64,000 nucleotides of DNA from Mesorhizobium sp. WSM4311 (GTDB taxonomy: Bacteria > Pseudomonadota > Alphaproteobacteria > Rhizobiales > Rhizobiaceae). The notes beneath the pieces were generated by a model that searched no databases, was not told the origin of the DNA, and saw only the letters and a list, made by a program, of their open reading frames with translations. Location: contig NZ_NSFV01000001.1 in the NCBI RefSeq assembly GCF_002295115.1, positions 496,001 to 560,000 of the forward strand. Reading direction: 5' to 3'. A program made the translations under genes and the position numbers. Below, in pieces: positions 17,707 through 26,617 of the stretch; position 1 is the stretch's first letter; each line of letters begins with the position of its first letter.

Positions 17707-17772
17707 TTTGCGACTTCCCGCAAAAGGAAAGCGACTGGAAAATCTATTGGTTTTCTTGTCGATTTTGCGACA
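17707..17772. promoter_or_regulatory. Two TTTGCGAC elements between corrinoid-protein and MttB genes
   Basis: TTTGCG-N6-CGCAAA lies at 17707-17724, and TGTCG-N6-CGACA, containing TTTGCGAC, at 17757-17772. Both are about midway between the divergent genes and resemble the palindrome at 4189-4208. They are candidate activator sites for the methyl-transfer operon. Confidence 0.45.
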
Positions 17773-17900
17773 GGCGTTGGCGCGGACGGGCCGTTTCGAA
17801 TAGGGTGCTTGGCTACGATCCGGCGAAAGCCGCGCCATGCGGCCAGAACGGCTACGGACCGGCCATCGTCAGGCCAGGCCATATTCAGGGAAGAGCGATC

Positions 17901-19475
17901 ATGAGTGAACACGCGGCAGTCGACCAGGAAGCGTCAAACGCGCGGCGTGGGCGCGGCGCGAGCGGCGGAGCGGCGGCAAGGCGCGCCGCGCGTTCCGGCG
18001 GCGGACCCGGCACCCAACTCACCTACATCAAGCGCAAGATCAACATCTATGAGGTGCTTGACGAGGAAGGCCTCGCGCTGATCGAGAAGAACACCGATAC
18101 GGTGCTCGAAGAGATCGGCATCATCTTTCGCGATGACGCCGAAGCGTTGCAGCTGTGGAAAGAGGCCGGCGCCGACGTCCAGGGCGAGCGTGTGCATTTC
18201 CCGAAGGGGCTTTGCCGTTCGCTGCTGAAGACCGCGCCGTCCGTCTATACCCAGCATGCCCGCAATTCCGAGCGCTCGGTGCAGATCGGCGGCAATGCTA
18301 CCGTCTTTGCGCCGGTCTATGGCCCGCCCTTCGTGCGCGACCTTGATGGTGTCAGGCGCTACGCGACGATCGAGGATTTCCAGAATTTCGTGAAGCTCGC
18401 TTACATGGCGCCGTCGATCCACCATTCGGGCGGCACGGTGTGCGAGCCGGTCGACGTGCCGGTCAACAAGCGCCACCTCGACATGATATATTCGCACATA
18501 AAATACTCGGACAAACCGTTCATGGGCTCGGTGACCGCGCCGGAACGCGCCGAGGACACCGTCGCCATGGCCAAGCTCGTGTTCGGCGACGATTTCGTCG
18601 AGAACAACACGGTGCTGACCAGCCTGATCAACGCCAACTCGCCGATGGTGTTCGACGAAACCATGCTGGGCGCGCTGAAGGTTTATTCGCGCCATAACCA
18701 GGCCTGCATCGTCACGCCGTTCATCCTTGCCGGCGCGATGAGCCCGGTGACGGTCGCCGGCACGTTGACGCAGGTTCTGGCCGAAGTGCTGGCCGGCGCA
18801 TCGTTCACGCAGCTCATCCGGCCGGGCGCGCCGGTGCTGTTCGGCACTTTCGCCTCGTCGATCTCGATGCAGTCGGGAGCGCCGACCTTCGGTACGCCGG
18901 AGCCGTCGCTGGTGTCCTATGGCGCCGCACAGCTCGCACGCCGCCTCGGCCTGCCGTTCCGCACCGGCGGTTCGCTGTGCGCGTCCAAGGTTCCGGATGC
19001 GCAGGCGGCCTATGAAAGCGCCAACACGCTGAACTCGACGATCCTTGCCGGCACCAACTTCGTCCTCCACTCGGCCGGCTGGCTCGAGGGCGGGCTGGCG
19101 TCCTGCTATGAAAAATTCATGATGGACATCGATCAGCTCGGCATGCAGCAGAAATTCTCCGAAGGCGTCGACCTGTCGGAGAACGGCCAGGCGATGGACG
19201 CCATCCGCCAGGTTGGCCCGGGCAGCCACTATCTCGGCTGCGACCACACCCAGGCCAATTTCCAGACGGCCTTCTACCGCTCCAGCATCGCCGACAACAA
19301 TTCCTACGAACAGTGGCTGGCCGAAGGCGAGAAGACCGCGCCGCAGCGCGCCAACGAGCTCGCCCGCCGCTGGCTGGAAAGCTACGAGGCGCCGCATCTC
19401 GATCCGAGCATCGACGAAGCCCTGAAGGAGTTCATCGCCAAGAAGAAGGGGTCGATGCCCGACGCCTTCACTTGA
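17901..19475 (+). CDS. MttB-family corrinoid-dependent methyltransferase without pyrrolysine (MtgB-like, probable glycine betaine methyltransferase)
   Basis: A 524-residue TIM-barrel methyltransferase of the trimethylamine methyltransferase superfamily. The reading frame has no in-frame stop, so pyrrolysine is not used. Family blocks include FAPVYGPPFVRDLDG, KYSDKPFMGSVTAPERA, FGTFASSISMQSGAPTFGTPE and QVGPGSHYLGCDHTQ. Non-Pyl relatives such as Desulfitobacterium MtgB demethylate glycine betaine; the substrate here is inferred from that and from the dimethylglycine dehydrogenase in the window. The first 37 residues are glycine/alanine/arginine-rich. The ATG was chosen for an AGGGAAGAG site. 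Thirty further codons remain open after the TGA. Confidence 0.9.
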   Translation: MSEHAAVDQEASNARRGRGASGGAAARRAARSGGGPGTQLTYIKRKINIYEVLDEEGLALIEKNTDTVLEEIGIIFRDDAEALQLWKEAGADVQGERVHFPKGLCRSLLKTAPSVYTQHARNSERSVQIGGNATVFAPVYGPPFVRDLDGVRRYATIEDFQNFVKLAYMAPSIHHSGGTVCEPVDVPVNKRHLDMIYSHIKYSDKPFMGSVTAPERAEDTVAMAKLVFGDDFVENNTVLTSLINANSPMVFDETMLGALKVYSRHNQACIVTPFILAGAMSPVTVAGTLTQVLAEVLAGASFTQLIRPGAPVLFGTFASSISMQSGAPTFGTPEPSLVSYGAAQLARRLGLPFRTGGSLCASKVPDAQAAYESANTLNSTILAGTNFVLHSAGWLEGGLASCYEKFMMDIDQLGMQQKFSEGVDLSENGQAMDAIRQVGPGSHYLGCDHTQANFQTAFYRSSIADNNSYEQWLAEGEKTAPQRANELARRWLESYEAPHLDPSIDEALKEFIAKKKGSMPDAFT

Positions 19476-19564
19476 AAGGAGCCCGAGTCAGGCGGGGCTA
19501 AAGTCGCCAACATCATCCACAAGGAAGTCTGGCGGAGCGCCTTCTCCGATCCGGACAACAAGGG

Positions 19565-20251
19565 ATGATTGCCCGCGGCATGATCGAAGAGATCACGGCC
19601 GCGCTCGGCGTCAACGGCCTCATCCTGCGTGGCGGCTTCTTTTTCCCCGGTGATGAGGATGCCCCTCATAGCGCCTCGGGCGCGCCGGCGAAATCCGTGC
19701 TGCTGGTGGGGCAGGCGGGTGCGGCACCCTGGCCGCATTTCCTGCGCTGGCGGGAGCAGCAGCCGTCGACAATCGCCGATCCGCTCGACAGCTGGTCGCG
19801 GCAGGTCATCGGCGATGTGGCGGAGGCATTCGGCGCGCGCGCCGTTTCTCCCTCCGACAAGCCCTATCTGCCGTTCCAGCAATGGGCTGTCCGGGCCGAG
19901 GGGCTAAAACCGTCGCCGCTCGGCATTCTGATGCATCCGCAATACGGGCTTTGGCATGCCTATCGCGGCGCTTTGCTGTTCGAGGACGAGATCGCGCTTC
20001 CGGGGCAGGGCGCGGCAGCGCATCTCTGCGATGCCTGTGTTGAGAAACCTTGCCTGAAATCCTGTCCGGTCGATGCCTATTCCACGAAAGGCTTCGCCTA
20101 TCAGGCCTGCCTGGCGCATGTGCGGGGAGGGAATGGCGAACCGTGCCGGAGCGGCGGCTGCCTCGACCGCAATGCCTGTCCCTATGGCACGGAATATCGC
20201 TATCCGTCTGATATCCAGGCCTTCCACATGGCGGCATTCGCCGGCCTGTGA
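19565..20251 (+). CDS. QueG-like 4Fe-4S cluster protein
   Basis: A 228-residue protein with two cysteine clusters near the C-terminus: HLCDACVEKPCLKSCPVDAYS and CRSGGCLDRNACP, the pattern of 4Fe-4S domains in the epoxyqueuosine-reductase (QueG) group. The N-terminal part contains GILMHPQYGLWHAYRGALLF. It is too short to be full QueG and lacks its cobalamin half. The ATG at 19565 overlaps the TGA of a 30-codon open stretch after MttB; an in-frame ATG at 19580 (MIEEITAALG) is also possible. An electron-transfer role beside the corrinoid system is plausible but unproven. Confidence 0.75.
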   Translation: MIARGMIEEITAALGVNGLILRGGFFFPGDEDAPHSASGAPAKSVLLVGQAGAAPWPHFLRWREQQPSTIADPLDSWSRQVIGDVAEAFGARAVSPSDKPYLPFQQWAVRAEGLKPSPLGILMHPQYGLWHAYRGALLFEDEIALPGQGAAAHLCDACVEKPCLKSCPVDAYSTKGFAYQACLAHVRGGNGEPCRSGGCLDRNACPYGTEYRYPSDIQAFHMAAFAGL

Positions 20252-20356
20252 TCGTCCCGCGATCCTGCACGAAATGTTGACGGGTACTTTCAAGGAATGC
20301 CTTGCCGTGGCAGGCCGCGTGGATATGTATCGCGCATCCGACAAATGGAGCGCGCA

Positions 20357-21094
20357 ATGGCGAAGCAGGATCTCAGGATCAAGACCCGTGACGGGGTGGC
20401 GAAAGCGGGCCTGTTCCGCTCGGCCAAGACGCCCTCCGCCAAGTCCGGCGTCATTCTCTACCAGGACGCCTTCGGTCCGCGTCCGGCGCTCGACGGCATG
20501 GCCGAGCGGCTGGCAGGCGAGGGTTACGCGGTGCTGGTGCCGGACCTCTTCCATCGCAACGCGCCCTATGGTCCGTTCGACGCCAAGACCGCCTTCACCG
20601 AGGAAAGCACCAAGGCAGCGCTGATGGGGCTGGTCACCGGCACGACGCAGCAGATGACCATCAGTGACGGCGAAGCCTTTCTCGATGCGCTCGCCGAGGA
20701 AGGCGTCACCGGTCCGATCGGCACCGTGGGTTATTGCATGGGCGGCGCGCGGGCGCTCAATGCGGCCGCGGCCTACCCGGACAGGATCAGGGCCGCCGCG
20801 AGTTTCCATGGCGGCAATCTCGCCAGCGATGCCGCCGACAGCCCGCACCGCAAAGCGACATCCATCAAGGCGCGTGTCTATGTCGGCATGGCGGGGATCG
20901 ACAGGAGTTTCCCGCCGGAGCAGTCGACACGGCTGGAGGAGGCGCTGCGCAATGCCGAAGTTGACCACGCCATCGAGAACTATGTCGGCATGGCGCATGG
21001 CTGGTGCGTGCCGGACCACAGCGTCTACAACGAGGCCGGCGCCGAACGGCATTGGCAGAGGCTGATCACGCTGTTTGCGGAGACGCTGGGATAG
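20357..21094 (+). CDS. Dienelactone hydrolase family protein
   Basis: A 245-residue alpha/beta hydrolase. Cys127 in VGYCMGG takes the place of serine, as in carboxymethylenebutenolidase, and His is visible in VGMAHGWCVPD. There is no signal peptide. The ATG was chosen for GGAG 6 bases upstream. No aromatic-degradation genes are nearby, so the physiological substrate is open. Confidence 0.88.
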   Translation: MAKQDLRIKTRDGVAKAGLFRSAKTPSAKSGVILYQDAFGPRPALDGMAERLAGEGYAVLVPDLFHRNAPYGPFDAKTAFTEESTKAALMGLVTGTTQQMTISDGEAFLDALAEEGVTGPIGTVGYCMGGARALNAAAAYPDRIRAAASFHGGNLASDAADSPHRKATSIKARVYVGMAGIDRSFPPEQSTRLEEALRNAEVDHAIENYVGMAHGWCVPDHSVYNEAGAERHWQRLITLFAETLG

Positions 21095-21171
21095 GGGGGG
21101 CTGCCTGCTTGGGATAAGCTCCAATTTCGGGCACTCCAGCACGAACCTTCGAGAGTTGGCGCCGCTCCTCA

Positions 21172-21231
21172 TCCGTCCTGCCGGGCACCTTCTCCCGTGA
21201 ACGGGGTGAAGGAGGAGGGCGCTTGCCAAAA
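21172..21231. repeat. Short palindromic intergenic repeat
   Basis: Nested inverted segments built around CCTTCTCCCG-TGAA-CGGGGTGAAGG, flanked by CTCCTC and GAGGAGG arms. This style of element occurs in many copies in rhizobial genomes. It lies between the hydrolase and the sigma factor gene. Confidence 0.5.
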
Positions 21232-21283
21232 AAATATTTCCATCATCCCAAGGATTAGCCATTAGCCTTCGTCCAACAGGCAA

Positions 21284-21847
21284 ATGATGGCGATGATGCT
21301 GGATGAGAGCGAAGCCTCCGACGCCGAACTGATCGGGCGGGCGAAGGGCGGAGACAGGGGGGCCTTCGGCACATTGCTGGAGCGCCACTACGACTTCGTC
21401 TATCGCGCCGCCTATCGCTGGTGCGGCAAGAAGGCCGATGCCGAAGACATCGCCCAGGAAGTCTGCGTCCGGCTCGGCAAGGCGATCCGCGACTATCGCG
21501 GTGGAGGTGCCTTCACGACATGGCTCTATTCCGTGACGATGAACGCGGCGCGCGATATGATGCGCAAGACCACCCGCGAGACCGTGAAGACCGAGGCCTA
21601 TGGCGTCCATGCGCTGATTTCGGGCGAGGCCCCGGCCGAGAGCGAGGATCCGGCCGAGGCGCTGTGGGCCGCCGTGCGGCAGCTTCCGGACAAGCAGCGC
21701 GACGCCGTGCTGCTGGTCTATGGCGAGGGCTTGAGCCATGCGGCCGCTGCCGAGGCGATGGCGATCTCGGAGACGACGGTTTCCTGGCACATCCATGAAG
21801 CGAAGAAACGGCTGAAGACGCTGATGCGCTCGGCCGGGGAAGTGTGA
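21284..21847 (+). CDS. ECF-type RNA polymerase sigma factor
   Basis: A 187-residue sigma-70 family protein. Region 2 spans roughly residues 15-90 (LLERHYDFVYRAAYRWC, DAEDIAQEVCVRLGKAI, FTTWLYSVTMNAARDMMRK), and region 4 spans 128-182 (LPDKQRDAVLLVYGEGLSHA, ISETTVSWHIHEAKKRL). The stop overlaps the GTG/ATG start of the next gene, a membrane vWA protein, so the pair is coupled. Genes for ECF sigmas are usually followed by their anti-sigma factor, making the vWA protein a candidate regulator. Confidence 0.92.
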   Translation: MMAMMLDESEASDAELIGRAKGGDRGAFGTLLERHYDFVYRAAYRWCGKKADAEDIAQEVCVRLGKAIRDYRGGGAFTTWLYSVTMNAARDMMRKTTRETVKTEAYGVHALISGEAPAESEDPAEALWAAVRQLPDKQRDAVLLVYGEGLSHAAAAEAMAISETTVSWHIHEAKKRLKTLMRSAGEV

Positions 21848-21849
21848 CC

Positions 21850-23973
21850 ATGGTCGACGACAACGAACTCAACAGACTGCGCGATATCGCGGCACCGGCG
21901 CCGGGTGAGAGCGCGAAGGCGCGCGCCTTCGAAGCCGCCCTGCGCGCCTATGATGAGGAAATTATTTCTGCCGTCACCCAAGGATCGGTCGGCGGCCTTC
22001 GTCTCACAGAGCGAGCACAAAAGCTCTGGAGAGAGATCATGCAAAAGAAACTCATCGCCACGCCGGCCCTTGCCGGGCTCGTCGCCCTGCCGATCGCCGG
22101 ATACGCCACTTTCCATCTGCTGAGGGAACAGCCGGCCAAATTTGGCGGTGACGAAAAGATCACCGAGACGCTGGCCGACAAGCCGGCGACGCTGAAGCCG
22201 GCTGAGCCGAAGCAGGCGAAGCCGGAGATCAACCAGCCGCTTGCAGCCACCGAGCCGGCCAAGGACAAGAAGGCCGACGCGGATGTCGAAAGCCGCGGCG
22301 CCAGCGATGCGCTCGTCGCGCCGGCTTCGCCGCCTAAATCCGAATCGACCGTTGCCGGCGGCACAGCGCAGCAGCAGAAAGCGCTCGGACGAGGCGTGCT
22401 GAGCGAAATTGCACCGCCAGCGCCGGCGCCAACCGGCGAATTCGCGCTCGAGGGCAGTGCCTCGCGAGCTGCTCCCGAGGCCAAGCTGATGGCCCCGCAG
22501 CAGCCTGCCATGGTGCCGGCAGATCAGATCGCGCCGCAAGAGGAAAACCGCAATCGCGTCCAGGATTTCAAGACCAATCCGGTGCATGCGGCACTGGAAG
22601 ACCCGGTCTCGACCTTCTCGATCGATGTCGACACCGCCTCCTATTCCTTCGTGCGCCGTTCGCTGAAGGAAGGGGCCGTGCCGCAGGCCGACACCGTCCG
22701 TGTCGAGGAGATGATCAACTACTTCCCCTATGACTGGAAGGGGCCGGACTCGGCGTCGACGCCGTTCAATTCGACCGTCAGCGTCATGCCGACGCCGTGG
22801 AATGGTCACACCAAGCTGATGCATGTCGCCATCAAGGGCTTCGACATCAAGCCGACCGAGCAGCCGAAGGCCAATCTGGTCTTCCTGATCGACGTCTCGG
22901 GCTCGATGGACGAGCCGGACAAGCTGCCGCTGCTCAAGTCGGCATTCCGGCTGCTGGTCAGCAAGCTCAGGGCCGACGACACGATCTCGATCGTCACCTA
23001 TGCCGGTGAGGCCGGCACCGTGCTGATGCCGACCAGGGCTGCCGAGAAGGACAAGATCCTGAACGCCATCGACAATCTCACGCCCGGCGGTTCGACGGCC
23101 GGCGAGGCCGGCATCAAGGAAGCCTACAAGCTTGCCCAGCAATCCTTCGTCAAGGACGGCGTTAACCGGGTGATGCTGGCCACCGATGGCGACTTCAATG
23201 TTGGACAGAGCGACGACGATGATCTCAAGCGCCTGATCGAGCAGGAGCGCAAGAGCGGTGTCTTCCTGTCGGTGTTCGGCTTCGGCCACGACAATCTGAA
23301 CGACCAGATGATGCAGACCATCGCCCAGAACGGCAACGGCACCGCCGCCTATATCGACACACTGGCCGAGGCGGAGAAGGTACTGGTCGAGGATGCCTCC
23401 TCGACGCTGTTCCCGATCGCCAAGGACGTGAAGATCCAGGTCGAGTTCAACCCCAACAAGGTCTCGGAATACCGCCTGATCGGCTACGAGACCCGGGCGC
23501 TCAACCGCGAGGACTTCAACAATGACCGCGTCGATGCCGGCGATATCGGCTCGGGCCATTCGGTCACCGCGATCTATGAGATCACCCCGAAGGGCAGTGG
23601 TGGCGAGCAGATCGATCCGCTGCGTTATGGCCAGGCCACGGTCAACAATGGCGGCGTCGCCAATGCGGATGAATATGCCTTCGTCAAGATCCGTTACAAG
23701 CTGCCCAGCGAGGACGTCTCGAAGCTGATCACCACGCCGGTGACATCGGCCAACGAGGTGGCGTCCTTCGACCAGGCCAGCACCGACCAGCGTTTCTCCG
23801 TCGCGGTCGCCGCCTTCGGCCAGAAGCTGCGCGACGAGGATGCGACCGCGAAGTTCGGCTACGACAAGATCATGGAGATTGCCACTGCCGCCCGAGGAGC
23901 CGACCCGTTTGGGTACAGGTCCGAGTTCCTCTCGCTTGTGCGCCTTGCCTCGGCGCTGGGCGGTAACCGGTAG
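21850..23973 (+). CDS. Membrane-anchored vWA domain protein (YfbK-like, DUF3520), possible anti-sigma partner
   Basis: A 707-residue protein: a cytoplasmic segment of about 65 residues, one membrane helix (LIATPALAGLVALPIAGYA), an Ala/Pro/Lys-rich linker, a vWF_A N-terminal part (TFSIDVDTASYSFVRRSLKEG), a vWA domain with the MIDAS motif DVSGSMD, and a C-terminal DUF3520 domain. The topology, short cytoplasmic N-terminus then helix then large external part, resembles anti-sigma factors. The start could be GTG at 21844, which overlaps the sigma stop, or the ATG used here. It ends IASALGGNR-like without a second helix. Confidence 0.88.
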   Translation: MVDDNELNRLRDIAAPAPGESAKARAFEAALRAYDEEIISAVTQGSVGGLRLTERAQKLWREIMQKKLIATPALAGLVALPIAGYATFHLLREQPAKFGGDEKITETLADKPATLKPAEPKQAKPEINQPLAATEPAKDKKADADVESRGASDALVAPASPPKSESTVAGGTAQQQKALGRGVLSEIAPPAPAPTGEFALEGSASRAAPEAKLMAPQQPAMVPADQIAPQEENRNRVQDFKTNPVHAALEDPVSTFSIDVDTASYSFVRRSLKEGAVPQADTVRVEEMINYFPYDWKGPDSASTPFNSTVSVMPTPWNGHTKLMHVAIKGFDIKPTEQPKANLVFLIDVSGSMDEPDKLPLLKSAFRLLVSKLRADDTISIVTYAGEAGTVLMPTRAAEKDKILNAIDNLTPGGSTAGEAGIKEAYKLAQQSFVKDGVNRVMLATDGDFNVGQSDDDDLKRLIEQERKSGVFLSVFGFGHDNLNDQMMQTIAQNGNGTAAYIDTLAEAEKVLVEDASSTLFPIAKDVKIQVEFNPNKVSEYRLIGYETRALNREDFNNDRVDAGDIGSGHSVTAIYEITPKGSGGEQIDPLRYGQATVNNGGVANADEYAFVKIRYKLPSEDVSKLITTPVTSANEVASFDQASTDQRFSVAVAAFGQKLRDEDATAKFGYDKIMEIATAARGADPFGYRSEFLSLVRLASALGGNR

Positions 23974-23983
23974 TGGCGATGAC

Positions 23984-24029
23984 GGCCGGTTTCCTTCAGG
24001 TGGGATCGTTCTGACAGGGGAAACCGGCC
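23984..24029. repeat. Inverted repeat GGCCGGTTTCC / GGAAACCGGCC
   Basis: Perfect 11-bp arms separated by 24 bases, 10 bases after the vWA protein stop. There is no T run. It could stabilise or end the sigma/vWA transcript. Confidence 0.4.
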
Positions 24030-24184
24030 CACGGGCGGGTGAGGCAGGCCGGCGAGGGGTTCATTCCCTTGCCGACCTTTTTTTCGGATTTTCCGAGGTC
24101 GTTAAATTGCGCGTTATTTCCGGTAGAGGATCGCAACCCGGGTCCATTATTCAGGACTGGCCTTCGGGCTTGAGGGAGCCGCAA

Positions 24185-24466
24185 TTGCAGATCACCACCA
24201 TCGCCAACTCGTTGCCGCCGGCGCGAGAGATTCCAGCACAAACATCGACGGCTTCGCCCGGACCATCAGCCGAATCCAAACGCATCAGCGACGATGTCGC
24301 GCAGGCCCGTCACACCGCCATGTCGGCGCTGACCAACGACCGCTTCCGCGCGATGCTGGAACAGATCACCGATCCGGCTTCGTCCGGCGCGCTGATGACG
24401 ATGCGCGGCGACAATGCCGTCGATTTCAAGTCGGCGCAGTCGAGCTACGCCGACAACAGCGAATAA
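24185..24466 (+). CDS. Hypothetical protein, 93 residues, TTG start
   Basis: Begins LQITTIANSLPPAREI and contains DVAQARHTAMSALTNDRFRAMLEQITDP; it ends SYADNSE. The TTG is preceded by GAGGGAG with a 6-base spacing, which is why it was chosen. An ATG inside would give only 48 residues. The sequence is polar and probably helical in its second half. The family is unknown. Coding-like base composition and the ribosome site support it. It is convergent with the betaine-homocysteine methyltransferase gene. Confidence 0.55.
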   Translation: MQITTIANSLPPAREIPAQTSTASPGPSAESKRISDDVAQARHTAMSALTNDRFRAMLEQITDPASSGALMTMRGDNAVDFKSAQSSYADNSE

Positions 24467-24475
24467 TCGAAATCC

Positions 24476-25498
24476 TCAGGCCCGGCTGCGGCGACGCTCG
24501 CGGCGCGCTTCGCTGGTCTCGGCGGTGTTTTGCGTTGCCACCTTGTTGCGCATCGGACCGATGCGCTCGACGATCGTCTCGACCGTCGGGCGGCTGGCCT
24601 TGGTGTGGCCATCGAGCGCCTTGCGCATGGCGGCGAGGTGCTGGAACGAAGTGCCGCAGCAACCGCCGACAATCTTGGCGCCGGCATCGACGGCGAGGCG
24701 AACATAGTCGGCCATCAGTTCCGGCGTGCCGGAGTAATGGATCTCGGTGCCGCGGAATTCCGGAATGCCGCAATTGCCCTTGACGATCACCGTCGCCCGC
24801 GGCTTCGCCTCAGTCATGTCGAGCAGCGAGGCCAGGATGTCCGAGGCGCCGACGCCGCAATTGGCGCCAACGCCGAGCGGTGCTTCCGACAGCCCGTCGG
24901 CGACGCCATGGATGTCTTTCGGCAGCAGGCCCATCATGGTGCGGCCGGCGGTGTCGAAGGAGCCGGTATAGGTGTAGGGGAGGCCGACACGGATGGCGGC
25001 TTCGGCGGCGGCGCGGATCTCGTCGGGTGCCGACATGGTCTCGATCCAGGCGACTTCGGCGCCGCCTTCCTTGAGACCCTCGATCTGCTCGGCGAAGGCG
25101 TCGACCGCCTCGTCATAGGTCATAGCGCCAAGCGGCACCAGCAATTCGCCGGTCGGGCCGACGGAGCCGGCAACGATCACCTTGCGGCCGGCCTTGTCGG
25201 CGACGGCGCGGGCAATCTCGGCGGCGCGCTTGTTGAGTGCATGCACGCGGTCCTGCGCATGGTGGAGTTTCAGCCGATGGCGGGTGCCGCCGAAGGAGTT
25301 GGTCAGGATGATGTCTGCGCCGGCATCGACGAAATTCTGGTGCAGGCTGGTGATGGTGCCGGGCGCCGTCTCGTTCAGCAGTTCGGGTGCCTCGCCGGCC
25401 TCCAGACCCATCGCGAACAGGTTGGTCCCGGTGGCGCCATCGGCCAGCAGCACGCCCTTTTCAGCCAGCAGGGCATCGATCGGATTGGTGGTGGTCAT
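24476..25498 (-). CDS. bmt: Betaine-homocysteine S-methyltransferase
   Basis: A 340-residue Pfam S-methyl_trans enzyme. Zinc ligands are Cys214 (GANCG), Cys280 and Cys281 (GGCCGT). The N-terminal LLADGATGTNLFAMGLEAGE and VGPTGELLVPLG match rhizobial Bmt, which transfers a methyl from glycine betaine to homocysteine. It offers a second betaine-demethylating route beside the corrinoid system. The last 14 residues are arginine-rich (EARRERRRSRA). A palindrome almost identical to that before the methyl-THF methyltransferase gene lies 33 bases upstream of its start, so joint control is likely. Confidence 0.85.
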   Translation of the reverse strand: MTTTNPIDALLAEKGVLLADGATGTNLFAMGLEAGEAPELLNETAPGTITSLHQNFVDAGADIILTNSFGGTRHRLKLHHAQDRVHALNKRAAEIARAVADKAGRKVIVAGSVGPTGELLVPLGAMTYDEAVDAFAEQIEGLKEGGAEVAWIETMSAPDEIRAAAEAAIRVGLPYTYTGSFDTAGRTMMGLLPKDIHGVADGLSEAPLGVGANCGVGASDILASLLDMTEAKPRATVIVKGNCGIPEFRGTEIHYSGTPELMADYVRLAVDAGAKIVGGCCGTSFQHLAAMRKALDGHTKASRPTVETIVERIGPMRNKVATQNTAETSEARRERRRSRA

Positions 25499-25531
25499 CG
25501 GATTGGCTTTCGTGTTTCAAATTCGAATAAG

Positions 25532-25553
25532 GATATAAAGAAGTCTTTATGTC
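25532..25553. promoter_or_regulatory. Palindrome GATATAAAGA-AG-TCTTTATGTC upstream of bmt
   Basis: 22 bases with one mismatch between the arms; the left arm is identical to the palindrome at 11208-11229. It lies in the bmt leader. It is probably the operator of a methionine-cycle repressor, SahR-like by inference. Confidence 0.7.
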
Positions 25554-25647
25554 TAGTCAATGATTTGTGGCGACCTTCGGCAATGCCAATGGCGTGGCCT
25601 TCGACCGTGTCGGGGTCCAGCATTCGAATGACCATGATTGCCGTCGA

Positions 25648-26505
25648 TCAGACAGAGCCTGACGGGAACGACATGCCGGCCAGATTGCGGGCGAAGCTTG
25701 CTGCCTCGTGCGGATTGACGTCGGCGGCACGGATCAGATTGTCGAAATGCTGGGTCAGTGCCTGGACCGGCTGGGTGGCGTTCAGCACGACATACATGTC
25801 GCCGACATAGATGGCGGCGCGATAGGGGCCGAAGATGGTGAGCGGGATCGAATAGCGCATGCGGCCGTCATAGAGAAACAGGCGGAAGGTCGGATAGAGA
25901 TCGTCGAGCAGCGTCGCCATATGGGCGAGCTGCTGCCGGCGGTCGGCCTCGGGAAAGCGATCCCACACACCGAGGCCGCGCGCGAAAATCTCCAGCGTGT
26001 GGCGCGGCATGCAGACTTCCATGTCGGTTTCCGGGCGGCGGTTGTATTCGATGCGGTACTGCGTCTCGCTGGCCTGCGCCAGCCGGCTCCTGTTGGTGAT
26101 GTTGGCTTCGTAGTCGACCAGCGCGCGGGTTCGCAGCAGATCGGGAATGCCCGCGGGCACGTAGCGGATCTTGGTGCCCGCTGCCTCGGCGAACCATTTG
26201 GCGAGCAGCGTGCGGTCGAAACCATCGGGCGCTTCCTCGATCTCCAGGCTTTCGCGGATTTCGCCGGTGACGCCTTCGTCCTGGCTGAGGCCCAGCAGCC
26301 AGTCCAGCGACACCTTGAATTCGGCGGCGATGTTGAGCAGCGTTTCGGCACGCGGCAGGCGCGTCGAGGCACCTGACATCAGCTGCGACAGTGCCGACCG
26401 GTCGATGCCGACCGCTGACGCGAAGGCCGACTGGTTGAGGTCCGAGCGTGTCAGGAGCAGCTTCAGACGCTCCCGGAAAATTGCTGACAGATCGCGTTTG
26501 TCCAT
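25648..26505 (-). CDS. XRE-family transcriptional regulator with C-terminal sensor domain
   Basis: A 285-residue regulator. The helix-turn-helix spans residues 8-65 (FRERLKLLLTRSDLNQSAFA, VGIDRSALSQLMSG). The larger C-terminal part (residues 90-280) has no recognised enzyme motif and ends NLAGMSFPSGSV. The start at MDKRDLSAIF follows GGAGAAGCG. It is divergent from a desaturase gene and may control it in response to membrane or lipid state; this is inferred from position only. Confidence 0.8.
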   Translation of the reverse strand: MDKRDLSAIFRERLKLLLTRSDLNQSAFASAVGIDRSALSQLMSGASTRLPRAETLLNIAAEFKVSLDWLLGLSQDEGVTGEIRESLEIEEAPDGFDRTLLAKWFAEAAGTKIRYVPAGIPDLLRTRALVDYEANITNRSRLAQASETQYRIEYNRRPETDMEVCMPRHTLEIFARGLGVWDRFPEADRRQQLAHMATLLDDLYPTFRLFLYDGRMRYSIPLTIFGPYRAAIYVGDMYVVLNATQPVQALTQHFDNLIRAADVNPHEAASFARNLAGMSFPSGSV

Positions 26506-26588
26506 CGTCCGCTTCTCCGAGTCTTGAGGAAAAATTTGCGTCAAGGCAGCCTGGTGAGGCGTCTCAGGCGTAAATGAATCCCTAAGGT

Positions 26589-26617
26589 TGTTTACAATGT
26601 GTAACATGTGCGGTCAA
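26589..26617 (-). promoter_or_regulatory. Possible promoter of the XRE regulator gene
   Basis: On the minus strand TTGACC and TAAACA are separated by 17 bases, about 85 bases upstream of the regulator start, in an AT-rich segment shared with the divergent desaturase gene. A TATACT at 26641 on the plus strand may be the desaturase -10 box. Confidence 0.35.
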
